Source: UBA6544 sp038131165 (GTDB taxonomy: Bacteria > Pseudomonadota > Alphaproteobacteria > UBA8366). From it: 64,000 nt of DNA. Each line of letters begins with the position of its first letter. Positions within the stretch are counted from its first letter, which is position 1. Of the stretch, positions 24,626 to 32,874 are shown piece after piece. Made by a program: the position numbers and the translations under genes. Location of the stretch: positions 13,048-77,047 of the forward strand of contig JAYPOZ010000007.1 in assembly GCA_038131165.1 (NCBI GenBank), written 5' to 3'. Below the pieces are notes generated by a model that did no database searches, had not been told where the DNA came from, and was given only the letters and a program-made list of their open reading frames with translations.

Positions 24626-25620
24626 AGGTTGTTGTCACTGGCGGTACGGGCATGATCGGCCGCAAGCTGATCGATTCCCTCCTAGCAACGCCTGAACTGA
24701 TCGACCGCGAGGGCAAGAAGGCTGAAGTATCGGCGATCACCGCATTTGACGTCGTGGCGCCGAATCCGCCGCTACCGGACGATCCCCGGCTGTCCGTGGT
24801 CACTGGAGAGATCAGCGATGAGGCGGCAGTCGAGGCGCTGATCAACGATGATACGGACACGGTCTTTCATCTCGCCGCCGTGGTAAGTGCCCAGGCCGAG
24901 GAAGATTTCGACCTCGGCATGCGGGTCAACCTGGATGGGACGCGAATTACGCTGGAGCGATGCCGCGCCCTCGATCACGCTCCTCGCGTGGTGTATGCAA
25001 GTTCGGTTGCCGCCTTCGGCGGCATCATGCCGGAGGTGATCGACGATACGGTGACCCCTAACCCGCAAACCACCTACGGCGTCACCAAGGTGATCGGCGA
25101 ATACCTGATCGACGACTACAGCCGGAAGGGCTTTATCGACGGCCGCGCGCTGCGTCTGCCGACCATCGTCGTCCGGCCGGGGCGGCCCAATAAAGCCGCG
25201 TCGACCTGGGCCTCCAGCATTCTGCGCGAGCCGCTTGCCGGTCATGCGGCGGTCTGTCCGGTCAATGAAGAGACGAAGATGTGGATGCTCTCGCCGCGGC
25301 GCGTTGTGGAGGCCTTTCGCCATGCACAGGTCTTGGAGGCAAGCGCATGGGGACCTCACCGCGTGGTAAATATCCCAGGTATTGTGGGGTCCGTGACGGA
25401 ATCGATGCAAGCGTTGGCGCGTGCCGGCGGCAATACCGCCCGGGCCCGGGTCACTTTCGAGCATGACCCCTTCATCCAGGAAATCGTCGACGGTTGGGCG
25501 AATACCTTCGAGACTCCGCGCGGCCGTGCCATGGGCTTTACGGCCGACGCCAACCTGGATGAAATCGTAAACGTCTTTTTGGAGGATGATCTGCCGCATC
25601 AAGCAGCATATTACACGTAA
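24622..25620 (+). CDS. denD: NAD-dependent epimerase/dehydratase, D-erythronate dehydrogenase-like
   Basis: This 332-residue extended SDR has TGGTGMIG at residues 7-14, HLAAVVSAQAEEDFDLGMRV, a catalytic YGVTK and LRLPTIVVRPGRPNKAAS. The combination matches DenD, which oxidises D-erythronate to 2-keto-D-erythronate with NAD+. The downstream kinase/aldolase partners (DtnK/OtnC/OtnI) are not in the window, so the enzyme may act on another sugar acid. It overlaps the upstream dehydrogenase by ATGA and ends the cluster. Confidence 0.82.
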   Translation: MKVVVTGGTGMIGRKLIDSLLATPELIDREGKKAEVSAITAFDVVAPNPPLPDDPRLSVVTGEISDEAAVEALINDDTDTVFHLAAVVSAQAEEDFDLGMRVNLDGTRITLERCRALDHAPRVVYASSVAAFGGIMPEVIDDTVTPNPQTTYGVTKVIGEYLIDDYSRKGFIDGRALRLPTIVVRPGRPNKAASTWASSILREPLAGHAAVCPVNEETKMWMLSPRRVVEAFRHAQVLEASAWGPHRVVNIPGIVGSVTESMQALARAGGNTARARVTFEHDPFIQEIVDGWANTFETPRGRAMGFTADANLDEIVNVFLEDDLPHQAAYYT

Positions 25621-25716
25621 TATGCTGGTAAACATTGACGAATGTGGCTGCGGTATAAATAGTAACCCTACAAGACGGGGTAACTAAGCACGGGCAGAAA
25701 AGACCAGTAAACGACA

Positions 25717-26040
25717 ATGTTCTATAAGCAAGATCGGATTGGCGGGTTACTCATGAGAGCGGGCGGATCGATAAAGCCACGGTTTAGCGCAAGTCCTCAC
25801 ATGTGCAAGAAGAATAAGGACAAGGGCGGCGGTCGTAGTGGCGGCGGGCGAGGTGGTCCCGAGCATCCCCATGCGAAGACGATTCGCGAGGCCTATTCGA
25901 CCGTGGTGTTGGAGGCGAGCGAACTCGGTGCCGCAGGTGCGAAAAGCAAGGAAGCCATGCTGAAGGAGGCTGCCAGCCTGGCGTCGAACTGGACCAAATC
26001 GCGAATTGGGATTGAAGACGTTCGCAAAGTCGTGGGCTGA
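25717..26040 (+). CDS. Small Gly-rich basic hypothetical protein
   Basis: A frame of 107 codons; internal ATGs at 25753 and 25801 are alternative starts. The middle is a glycine-rich, basic stretch, GGGRSGGGRGGPEHPH, followed by a helical C-terminal half with AYSTVVLEASELGAAG and KEAASLASNWTKSRIG. No domain is recognised. A TTGACG at 25635 and TATAAA at 25654 upstream could be part of a promoter, though the spacing is short. It lies alone between denD and the convergent speE gene, 14 bp from the speE stop. Confidence 0.45.
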   Translation: MFYKQDRIGGLLMRAGGSIKPRFSASPHMCKKNKDKGGGRSGGGRGGPEHPHAKTIREAYSTVVLEASELGAAGAKSKEAMLKEAASLASNWTKSRIGIEDVRKVVG

Positions 26041-26054
26041 GTCAGCCGCCCAAA

Positions 26055-26903
26055 CTATCCGACAAGACGGGAAATATAGGGCGGCAGCGCGAAGGCGCCC
26101 TTGTGCACTGCCGGGGTATAGTAGTTCGTCGCGATATCGGCTGCCGCGAAACGCTCGCTCAAGTGCTTTGAATTCACTTCCTGCAAAGCCGGATTGTCGC
26201 ATCCCCATCCGAAGGTCATGTAGCCGCCGATATAGGCCGGTACACTTGCACAATAGCTTGCGACATCGGCAAAGAGTTCCCGGAAAATCTCCATGGTCCC
26301 GGAGAGTTCGCTGCCTTGGAGGAACGGTACGCCGTTCTGTGTGACCAGAACGCCGCCGGGATTTAGACACCGCTTGCAGCCGCCATAGAAGCGCCGGCCG
26401 AAGAGGACTTCGCCAGGTCCGATCGGGTCGGTTGAATCGACAATTATGACATCAAAGCGCTGTGAGGTCTCGTTGACGTAGTCAACCCCATCCGCGATCA
26501 CGAGTTCTGTCCGGGGATCCTCATAGGCATCGCCGCAGATCGACCGAAGATGCTCCTTGCTCAACTCCACAACGGTATCGTCGATCTCGACCTGAACGGC
26601 GGTTTCTACGGATTGATGTTTTAAAACCTCTTCAAGCATCCCGCCGTCACCGCCACCGACGATCAGTACCCTGCGGACATCGCCATGGGCGAAGATCGGC
26701 GTATGGGTGAGCATCTCGTGATAGATGAACTCGTCGCGTTCTGTCGTCTGGATGACACCATCGAGCGCCATCATTCGGCCGAATTCAGCATTCTCGAAAA
26801 TGATCAGATGCTGATGTTCTGTCCGTGCCTCATAGAGGACCCGCTCGATCTTGTAGCGCGAATGGAACCCGGAATGCAGGGTTTCTTCGAACCAAGCCGT
26901 CAA
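26055..26903 (-). CDS. speE: Spermidine synthase
   Basis: This 282-residue enzyme transfers an aminopropyl group from decarboxylated SAM to putrescine. Motifs are GGGDGG (83-88), VQVEIDDTVVELSKEHL (Asp/Glu for the nucleoside), and VDSTDPIGPGEVLF with the catalytic Asp. The N-terminal beta domain has the usual LIIFENAEFGRMMALDG. Its ATG overlaps the stop of speD (ATGA), so the two steps of spermidine synthesis are encoded as one unit. Confidence 0.96.
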   Translation of the reverse strand: MTAWFEETLHSGFHSRYKIERVLYEARTEHQHLIIFENAEFGRMMALDGVIQTTERDEFIYHEMLTHTPIFAHGDVRRVLIVGGGDGGMLEEVLKHQSVETAVQVEIDDTVVELSKEHLRSICGDAYEDPRTELVIADGVDYVNETSQRFDVIIVDSTDPIGPGEVLFGRRFYGGCKRCLNPGGVLVTQNGVPFLQGSELSGTMEIFRELFADVASYCASVPAYIGGYMTFGWGCDNPALQEVNSKHLSERFAAADIATNYYTPAVHKGAFALPPYISRLVG

Positions 26904-27337
26904 CGGATGCGGCCACGATAATGGTCGGCAATCTCCAGGCGGCCCGGCTTGAAGGCTTCACGCAATACTTCAGCCGCCCGCATCGGATCGGTCTCGCCAC
27001 ACATGAACACGTCGACCGCGGCATAATTCCATTCGGGCCAAGTATGTATGCTGATGTGCGATTCCGCGAGAACAGCCACACCCGAGACGCCGCCGTTCTC
27101 CGAAAACTCATGCAGATGCACGTGCAACAATGTCGCGCCGGCTTCCTCCGCACCGCGGCGCAGCGCCGCGTCGATAAGGTCGGCGTTGCTTAAGTTCTCG
27201 CCCTCCCAAATGTCGACAAGCAAATGGCGGCCCGCATAGAAAGCACCTTCGTGCCTCAGCAGGTACTCGCGTTCGCCCGACGCATCCGGTAACTCGGCGG
27301 CATTTTCTTGGATAAGTGCGAAGCTCTGTTTGTCCAT
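26900..27337 (-). CDS. speD: S-adenosylmethionine decarboxylase proenzyme
   Basis: This 145-residue proenzyme is of the short prokaryotic class. Self-cleavage is expected between Glu92 and Ser93 in AESHISIHTWPEW, giving the pyruvoyl cofactor; LLHVHLHEFSENGGVSG supplies the conserved His/Cys-loop region. It makes decarboxylated SAM for the SpeE encoded next, with an ATGA overlap. The start at 27337 (family length) follows GGGGCCGGAG; the longer frame to 27418 contains non-conserved residues. It is divergent from a frameshifted secreted protein gene. Confidence 0.95.
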   Translation of the reverse strand: MDKQSFALIQENAAELPDASGEREYLLRHEGAFYAGRHLLVDIWEGENLSNADLIDAALRRGAEEAGATLLHVHLHEFSENGGVSGVAVLAESHISIHTWPEWNYAAVDVFMCGETDPMRAAEVLREAFKPGRLEIADHYRGRIR

Positions 27338-27489
27338 GGCTCCGGCCCCATAGCTGCATGCGGCGTCCACCCGCACGAAAGGACGCGACGATATGCAGTT
27401 CGCAGAACCGGAATGCAAGAGAAAATTTCACACTTTCGCACAAAATTTTCGTAAGTTTCGGTTTCGCGTCTTCCAATGGGAGAAATCGC

Positions 27490-28271
27490 ATGATGAAGTT
27501 GGCGTACTCCATGCTAACGGTCGTCTTGTTTGCCTTCTTGGCCGCTCTTCCCACGCAGGCAACGGAACCTCCGCAGGCGCTCGGACTTGTCGCCACGACC
27601 GACCCCGTGCCGCTGACCTGCTCTACCTATGAATGCGAAATCGTCGTCTCCGCTTTTTGCCTGCAGCAAGACCGACGATCGCCGTCTCCGGACGATCTTT
27701 ACAGACCGGTTCGCGACGACATGATTCGCTTTTCGTTAGGCGAGAAGGGCGGGACTTCGACAGCGCTGGATGTGCCTCCGATGTCGATTCGCCCGGATCC
27801 GGAATACACCTCTGTTCGGTTTGTCATCAGAAGACCTGCTGTTTGGAGGCCAGAAGCGTTTCTGTGTGGCTGACGGTCGCGCCTAACGCGTCGCTCGTGC
27901 CCATCGGCGTTGAGGAAAGCGATGCAATGGCGGTAGCGACCGGTGCGCACCGCCGCATCGCTGCGGAATTTTTCGATAACGGCGACAAGCGTGCCAAGGC
28001 GGTGCGACTGGCCGCACGCCTGATGAATGCCCTGCCGCGCGGCGGTCGCCTCGACCCAGGGCAACGGCAAACGGTTTGGCGGGACGCCGCCGGCACTTCC
28101 GCCCAGAGCAATGGTTCGGCACGCGAATGGATTGGCGAAGTATACCGGAATTGCGCAAAGGCGGCGGATGCTTCGCCGCGCCACACGCTGCGACGTTGCC
28201 TGGCCGATTGGCACCATCAATCATTGTCGAAGACCAACCGGTCGTTCTGGTCCGCCCTGGCGGGCGTTTGA
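27490..28271 (+). pseudogene. Secreted hypothetical protein, split by a frameshift near 27840
   Basis: The frame opens at 27490 (GGGAGA upstream) with a signal peptide (MMKLAYSMLTVVLFAFLAAL, cleavage near ATEPP) and continues through CSTYECEIVVSAFC to a stop at 27873. The -1 frame then continues from about 27840, VSVWLTVAPNASLVPIG to the stop at 28271. The first frame's SVRFVIRRPA reads smoothly into this, giving one protein of about 260 residues. A single-base deletion in TGCTGTTTGGAGG would explain it; a sequencing error or a programmed shift are alternatives. No family is recognised; the product would be periplasmic. Confidence 0.6.
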
Positions 28272-28280
28272 AAAATTGAT

Positions 28281-29246
28281 CTAACTTGATTTCTTGCCGG
28301 GCGCGGAGTCTCGGGCTGCCGTGTGTCGATCGATCGAACGAAACCCGAGACGCAAGACGTCGGCGGCTCCCTCCCAGACAAGGTCGCGCCAGTCATCGGC
28401 CTCCGGGAAAAACAGCCCGTCGAAGCGCTGACCGCCGGCCGCCGCCGTCTCATGCCGGCTTAGAAGGGAATCAAGTACGGTTGTCAGCGAGTAACAGCCG
28501 AATTCCATTACCAGAGAGGTCGTTTCCCGGTCGGGCAGGGAGGCGGAGAGGCCGCGTGCCACCGGACCCTGAAAGTTGGAGACGGCGACGCCGTCCGCCG
28601 CCGCCCTGGCGCCGAACAATTCGGTCGCGCGCCGCTCGCCGCCGGTACCGGGCATATGACAAGAGACGACCTCGACTTCTCCGTAGGGCCCGGAGCCCGT
28701 ATGAATGTCGAGAAAAACGAGATGCTGGGCTCGCGTGAGAAATCTTTCGGCGATGTTGGCCAATACTTGACGGCACCATTGCTGGCGCTCGGTCTCTTCG
28801 GGCGTGGCGGGGGTCGTCCGCTGCTGTTCCTCGTTGAAACGGAACTCCGCCGCTGCCAGCAGAGAATCGTCCCATTCCGTTGCGATCATGTTTTGCTCGA
28901 TCAGCGTTGCCCATTCCGCCGATTGAGACGCGGCCGGCATTACCGTGTGGACCAGGACCAATGCGATCGATGCCGGCATCTCGATCTGTAGTCCTGCTTT
29001 CAGCAGAGAGGTCTGCACCCCCGAGGCGCAGAGCCCTTCCGCCATGCGCGTTCCCGGGCAAATGACAATGACGACGGGTGCGTCGCTCTTGCCAGCATGA
29101 GCAATATCGATATGCACGGGCGAATCGATCGTGGCGTCGCGCGGTGCCTCAAAGGATGCGACTGGCAGACGGGCATCGAGACAGGCAGCGAGGAACATCC
29201 GCCGCGCATCGGTTGGGTTGGTGGAAAAGTGCTGCGCTGCTGTCAT
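28281..29246 (-). CDS. DUF2817 family (M14-like metallopeptidase fold) protein
   Basis: This 321-residue protein resembles DUF2817, a carboxypeptidase-like zinc hydrolase family related to succinylglutamate desuccinylases. Seen are the early VVIVICPGTRMAEG (normally 'SGTHGVEG'), ALVLVHTVMP, and FLDIHTGSGPYGEVE, whose Asp-x-His should bind zinc, then LVMEFGCYSL with a candidate catalytic Glu. The first zinc motif H-G-V-E is changed to R-M-A-E, so the site may be altered. No signal peptide is visible. Divergent from the TPR gene at 29338. Confidence 0.72.
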   Translation of the reverse strand: MTAAQHFSTNPTDARRMFLAACLDARLPVASFEAPRDATIDSPVHIDIAHAGKSDAPVVIVICPGTRMAEGLCASGVQTSLLKAGLQIEMPASIALVLVHTVMPAASQSAEWATLIEQNMIATEWDDSLLAAAEFRFNEEQQRTTPATPEETERQQWCRQVLANIAERFLTRAQHLVFLDIHTGSGPYGEVEVVSCHMPGTGGERRATELFGARAAADGVAVSNFQGPVARGLSASLPDRETTSLVMEFGCYSLTTVLDSLLSRHETAAAGGQRFDGLFFPEADDWRDLVWEGAADVLRLGFRSIDRHTAARDSAPGKKSS

Positions 29247-29337
29247 TTTATTATCGCCATACCGTCAATTTGGAGAACTTGCCTTATCAAGGCAATTGCG
29301 ATTTGCACGGTTAAGCTACGGGCGGCATCCTAATTGG

Positions 29338-29889
29338 ATGCGCGGCACGTTCTTATCCATGATCTGTATCTTCACGGCATTTTCCGCTGCGGCCGCAGCG
29401 GATCAGCGGGACCTTCGTCTCGAGGGGCTGTTCGGGCGCCTGCAGCAGACAGAAGTGCGGTCGGAGGCAGAGCAGATAGAAGGTGAAATCTGGTCGCTCT
29501 GGTCCACGTCCGAGGACGAGATTTCGAATACTCTGATGCGCCAAGGGGTATTGGCGATGCAGGCGAGACGCTACGATCTCGCGCTCCGGCAATTCGACCT
29601 CTTGGTTGAGCATGAACCGGGATTTTCGGAGGGATGGAACAAACGGGCGACGGTTTTGTATATCGTCGGGAAATACCGCGCGTCGATCGAGAATATTAAA
29701 CGCGTTCTCGCCCTGGAGAGCCGCCATTTCGGGGCGTTGTCGGGCCTTGGCATGTGTTACGAAGCGCTGGCTGACCCTGAATCCGCCATTGCGGCGTATC
29801 GTCTTGCCCTTAAAGTCAATCCGCACTTGCCGGAAGCGCGGAGTCGGATCGACGCCTTGGTGAAGGAAATTCGGCGCAATAATATTTAG
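29338..29889 (+). CDS. Secreted TPR-repeat protein
   Basis: This 183-residue protein starts with a signal peptide (MRGTFLSMICIFTAFSAAAAA). The mature part has three tetratricopeptide repeats: about 65-98 (GVLAMQARRYDLALRQFD), 99-132 (KRATVLYIVGKYRASIEN) and 133-166 (GLGMCYEALADPESAIAA). TPR proteins of this type act as periplasmic scaffolds. The start was chosen at 29338 because the signal peptide begins there; the frame is open further upstream without a plausible ribosome site. Partners are unknown. Confidence 0.78.
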   Translation: MRGTFLSMICIFTAFSAAAAADQRDLRLEGLFGRLQQTEVRSEAEQIEGEIWSLWSTSEDEISNTLMRQGVLAMQARRYDLALRQFDLLVEHEPGFSEGWNKRATVLYIVGKYRASIENIKRVLALESRHFGALSGLGMCYEALADPESAIAAYRLALKVNPHLPEARSRIDALVKEIRRNNI

Positions 29890-29905
29890 GTGCATTATTG
29901 TTATG

Positions 29906-29938
29906 CCATTTTATTAAAAAATGGGACAAAAAATCCCA
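29906..29938. promoter_or_regulatory. AT-rich nested palindromes before the IclR regulator gene
   Basis: Two inverted repeats overlap: CCATTTT-ATTAA-AAAATGG (29906-29924) and TGGGA-CAAAAAA-TCCCA (29922-29938). They sit 67-100 bp upstream of the IclR start in an unusually AT-rich patch. IclR proteins commonly bind short palindromes near their own promoter, so this is a candidate operator. They could also form RNA hairpins. Confidence 0.35.
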
Positions 29939-30004
29939 ATTAAGAAGAAAAATGCTTGATGTCATCTCCGTGCGGACGGTAGGTCTTATCGTAGGGAGGA
30001 TGCG

Positions 30005-30781
30005 ATGCCCCGCGACGGAAGCTACAACTCGGCTCTCGGCAAGGCCGTGACGGTACTCGAGACGGTTATCGACCGGTCGGAGCCCGCCAGCATCGGCGCG
30101 CTCAGCCTATGGCTCGGCATGCCGAAACAAACGGTGCATCGTATCGTCCATCAGTTGGTCGACGAAGGCCTGCTGAAGCGTGTGCCGGGTAGCGATGGTT
30201 ATAGCGCCGGTCATCGTCTGAAGCGCCTGAGCGAGCGGACGTTGGAACGGACGATCCAGGCGGCGCCGGTTCGAGCCATCTTGCAGGACTTGGTCCATAC
30301 GATCGGAGAGACCTGTAATGTTGGCATGCTCGACGGCCCTGACGTCGTCTATCTGGACCGGGTCGAATGCGCCTGGCCGCTGCGGATGCAGTTGCAGCCC
30401 GGGAGTCGGGTCCCGGCGTATTGTACGGGGATCGGTAAATTGCTGCTCGCTTACCTCGATGCCCGCACCCGACGGCGTCTCGTCTCTTCTCTGGCGATGA
30501 CGCGCTATACGGAACATACGATCGTCAATGCCGATGAACTATTGGACCAGTTGAAGGCGGTCCGCCAACAGGGATACGCGCTGAACGATCAAGAGAATAC
30601 AGCGGGCATGATGGGCTTAGCGGTCCCGATTCGAGTTCGAGGTGGACAGACCGTCGCCGGTCTCGCAGTGCATGCGCCGACCGCCCGCCTCGCGCCGGAA
30701 GCCGCGCTCGATAAATTACCCGATCTTAACAAGGCGGCCGAAGCCATCGGCAAAGCCATGACGAACGACACTGGAGGATAG
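30005..30781 (+). CDS. IclR family transcriptional regulator
   Basis: This 258-residue regulator has an N-terminal winged helix-turn-helix (LSLWLGMPKQTVHRIVHQLVDEGLL, about residues 32-55) and a C-terminal effector-binding IclR domain with RVPAYCTGIGKLLLAYL and GYALNDQENTAGMMGLAVPI. It should bind DNA as a dimer and respond to a small molecule, probably the substrate of the oxygenase gene that starts 5 bp after its stop. GTAGGGAGG is the ribosome site. An AT-rich palindromic region upstream may be its operator. Confidence 0.92.
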   Translation: MPRDGSYNSALGKAVTVLETVIDRSEPASIGALSLWLGMPKQTVHRIVHQLVDEGLLKRVPGSDGYSAGHRLKRLSERTLERTIQAAPVRAILQDLVHTIGETCNVGMLDGPDVVYLDRVECAWPLRMQLQPGSRVPAYCTGIGKLLLAYLDARTRRRLVSSLAMTRYTEHTIVNADELLDQLKAVRQQGYALNDQENTAGMMGLAVPIRVRGGQTVAGLAVHAPTARLAPEAALDKLPDLNKAAEAIGKAMTNDTGG

Positions 30782-30785
30782 GACA

Positions 30786-31688
30786 ATGGCAACTAAAACA
30801 GCAACAATGGACGTCTCTAACCGCTACGGCGGGTTGACGGTCGTGCCGGCCTCGCAAGCAGTCGGCGCGGAGATCAAGAATATCGATCTTGCAAACCTGG
30901 ATGACGCGGCGACGCAATCCATCCGCAATGCGCTTATCGACTATCAGGTCCTGCTCTTTCGCGGCCAAAACATCAGCGATGCCGAACTCGTCGCCTTCAG
31001 CGCACGCTTCGGCGATCTGGATCTGGCGCCGCCGCAGGAGCATGGACAGCAGACAGCCAGCGGTTTGCCAGAAATCATGCTGATCTCAAACGTGAAGGAG
31101 AACGGCGTGCCGATCGGCAGTCTCGGCGATGGTGAGGCCATCTGGCATAGCGATATGAATTATGTCGAGAATCCGCCGCTGGGCAGCGCCCTCTACGCGC
31201 GCGAAGTGCCGCCAAGTGGCGGCGACACCGGTTTCTGCAACATGTATATGGCGCTTGCGGCCCTGCCGGCCGATCTGCGGAAGCGGCTCGAAGGTCTGTC
31301 GATCAAGCACGATTCCAGCACCACCAGCGGAGGCTACCTGCGCGCCGGGTTCGACGAGGTGAAGGATGTCAGCGAAGGTCCCGGTGCGATCCATCCCATC
31401 ATCCAGACCCATCCGGAGAGCGGTCGCGAGGTCCTCTATCTGGGCCGCCGCCTGAACGCCTATGTGGTCGGTATGTCGGTTGCGGAGTCCGAGGCGCTGC
31501 TCGACGAGGTCTGGCAGTACGCGACACTCAAGGAGCATACGTGGCATCACCAATGGCGCGTCGGCGATATCGTCATGTGGGACAATCGGACGGTCATGCA
31601 CCGCCGCGACGCCTTTGACGCCAGCGCCCGTCGCGTCATGCACCGCACACAGATCGGCAACCGTCCGCCAATCAAGCGCGCGGTCTAA
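30786..31688 (+). CDS. TauD/TfdA family 2-oxoglutarate dioxygenase (copy A)
   Basis: This 300-residue oxygenase has His121 and Asp123 in WHSDM, distal His272 in TVMHRRDAF and Arg near 283-287 for 2-oxoglutarate. LLFRGQNISDAELVAFSARFG is the usual N-terminal strand/helix of the family. The gene follows the IclR regulator by 4 bp, so it is the regulator's first target. Substrates in this family include taurine, aryloxyacetates, gamma-butyrobetaine-like amines and sulfonates. The nearby acylating aldehyde dehydrogenase, which resembles sulfoacetaldehyde dehydrogenase, would fit a sulfonate, but that is inference. Its stop overlaps the convergent neighbour. Confidence 0.9.
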   Translation: MATKTATMDVSNRYGGLTVVPASQAVGAEIKNIDLANLDDAATQSIRNALIDYQVLLFRGQNISDAELVAFSARFGDLDLAPPQEHGQQTASGLPEIMLISNVKENGVPIGSLGDGEAIWHSDMNYVENPPLGSALYAREVPPSGGDTGFCNMYMALAALPADLRKRLEGLSIKHDSSTTSGGYLRAGFDEVKDVSEGPGAIHPIIQTHPESGREVLYLGRRLNAYVVGMSVAESEALLDEVWQYATLKEHTWHHQWRVGDIVMWDNRTVMHRRDAFDASARRVMHRTQIGNRPPIKRAV

Positions 31689-32758
31689 CGCGGAAAGGAT
31701 ATTTCCTGGACGGTGCAGGCGGCCAGGGTGTCCTGTGACAACGCCGAGGTCGCGCAGTCCAGGATAACCCGACCACCGGCAACCATTGCTGTCTCCGTTA
31801 GCAGCGGTTCGAGCGCGACTCCAAGCGTGGCGACGTCGGGGATCGCGCGCTTGTTCGCCAACAAGGTGTGCAGCTCCATCGCCGTCGTCAGGTCGCTCTG
31901 TAAGCGCCCCCCGATGATCGGCGTCAGGCCTCTTGCGACTGCTTCCGCGATGGCTTTCTCGCAGGCCGCGAACCCGCCAAGCTGAGCCAATTGCAGCCCG
32001 ACGAAATCCGCTGCCGCGAGCTCGGCAGCCGTAGCGATATCTTCCGGGCCGTAAATGAAACCGGACAGCGCGGTCGGAACCGCCGAGGCGTCTTTTAGGG
32101 CCGCGGCAGCTTCCCAGTCGCCGGCGACGCAAGGCTGCATGAGCCAATCGACGCCCGAAGGGTCGAGCTGCGCGGCGAAGATTACGGCATCCTTCGGCGT
32201 AAAGGCCTGATTGCCCTCGAGGCGCAACCGGGCGGCGGCCCCCACCTGCTTCTGAACTTGGGCTGTCTGGGTGAGGTCGGCGGAGACGTCGCCCGTCAAG
32301 GGAAGACGTAAGGCTTTGTGGTCAGCCCTGAGCGCCGCTTCCACCGACGCTTCCAACGTCTCTATATCGGTCGCATCGAGCAATCCGACGAGCGGTATTT
32401 CGCCGGTGAGCGGTGATCGGTGGCCTGACGCTGTCTCTACGGCCAGTGTCAGCGCAGTCACGGTATGGGGAGCGACCCGATGGGAGCGCTCGAACAGCGC
32501 CACTGCTTCGTCCGTCTTCATACCCGCGCTGGCATCGGCCAGCGTGCACGCGATCAACCAGGATTGTTCCATGGTCTCCGGTGTCGCGCCGTCGATCAGC
32601 ATCGCATCGCCTTGGCCCACGCCACCGTCCGCCGAAAGCGCTTCGACGAGCACGACATCCAGGACCTCCACCTCCGATAAGGGGGCGGGGAGGCGGTTGG
32701 CGGGTGTCAGCTCGAGATGGCGTAGACGGAAGCTTTCAATAGCTTTGGGCTCCGGCAT
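31685..32758 (-). CDS. Degenerate enolase-superfamily (mandelate racemase-like) protein
   Basis: This 357-residue protein keeps the fold signature of the enolase superfamily: an alpha+beta N-terminal domain, then a barrel with RLEGNQAFTPKDA, WLMQPCVAGDWE, VPTALSGF and VGLQLAQLGGF. Aligned with the superfamily pattern, the metal ligands Asp, Glu and Asp/Glu have become Glu, Met and Ser/Gly, and the general-base lysines (KxK and the Lys before GG) are lost. It is therefore probably not an active racemase or lactonizing enzyme; it may be a non-catalytic partner. AAGGAT lies upstream of the ATG at 32758. Convergent with the TauD gene by 4 bp. Confidence 0.72.
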   Translation of the reverse strand: MPEPKAIESFRLRHLELTPANRLPAPLSEVEVLDVVLVEALSADGGVGQGDAMLIDGATPETMEQSWLIACTLADASAGMKTDEAVALFERSHRVAPHTVTALTLAVETASGHRSPLTGEIPLVGLLDATDIETLEASVEAALRADHKALRLPLTGDVSADLTQTAQVQKQVGAAARLRLEGNQAFTPKDAVIFAAQLDPSGVDWLMQPCVAGDWEAAAALKDASAVPTALSGFIYGPEDIATAAELAAADFVGLQLAQLGGFAACEKAIAEAVARGLTPIIGGRLQSDLTTAMELHTLLANKRAIPDVATLGVALEPLLTETAMVAGGRVILDCATSALSQDTLAACTVQEISFPR

Positions 32759-32874
32759 AGGCGGGTTATCCTTCGATCGGGGAGGCGCTTTGGCCAAGCG
32801 CGGCATTGCTCTATATGTAGGGCGGCAGAGATATTGATTGAAAGGTGTATTTCCAGCGGCATGGGAAGACCAGC

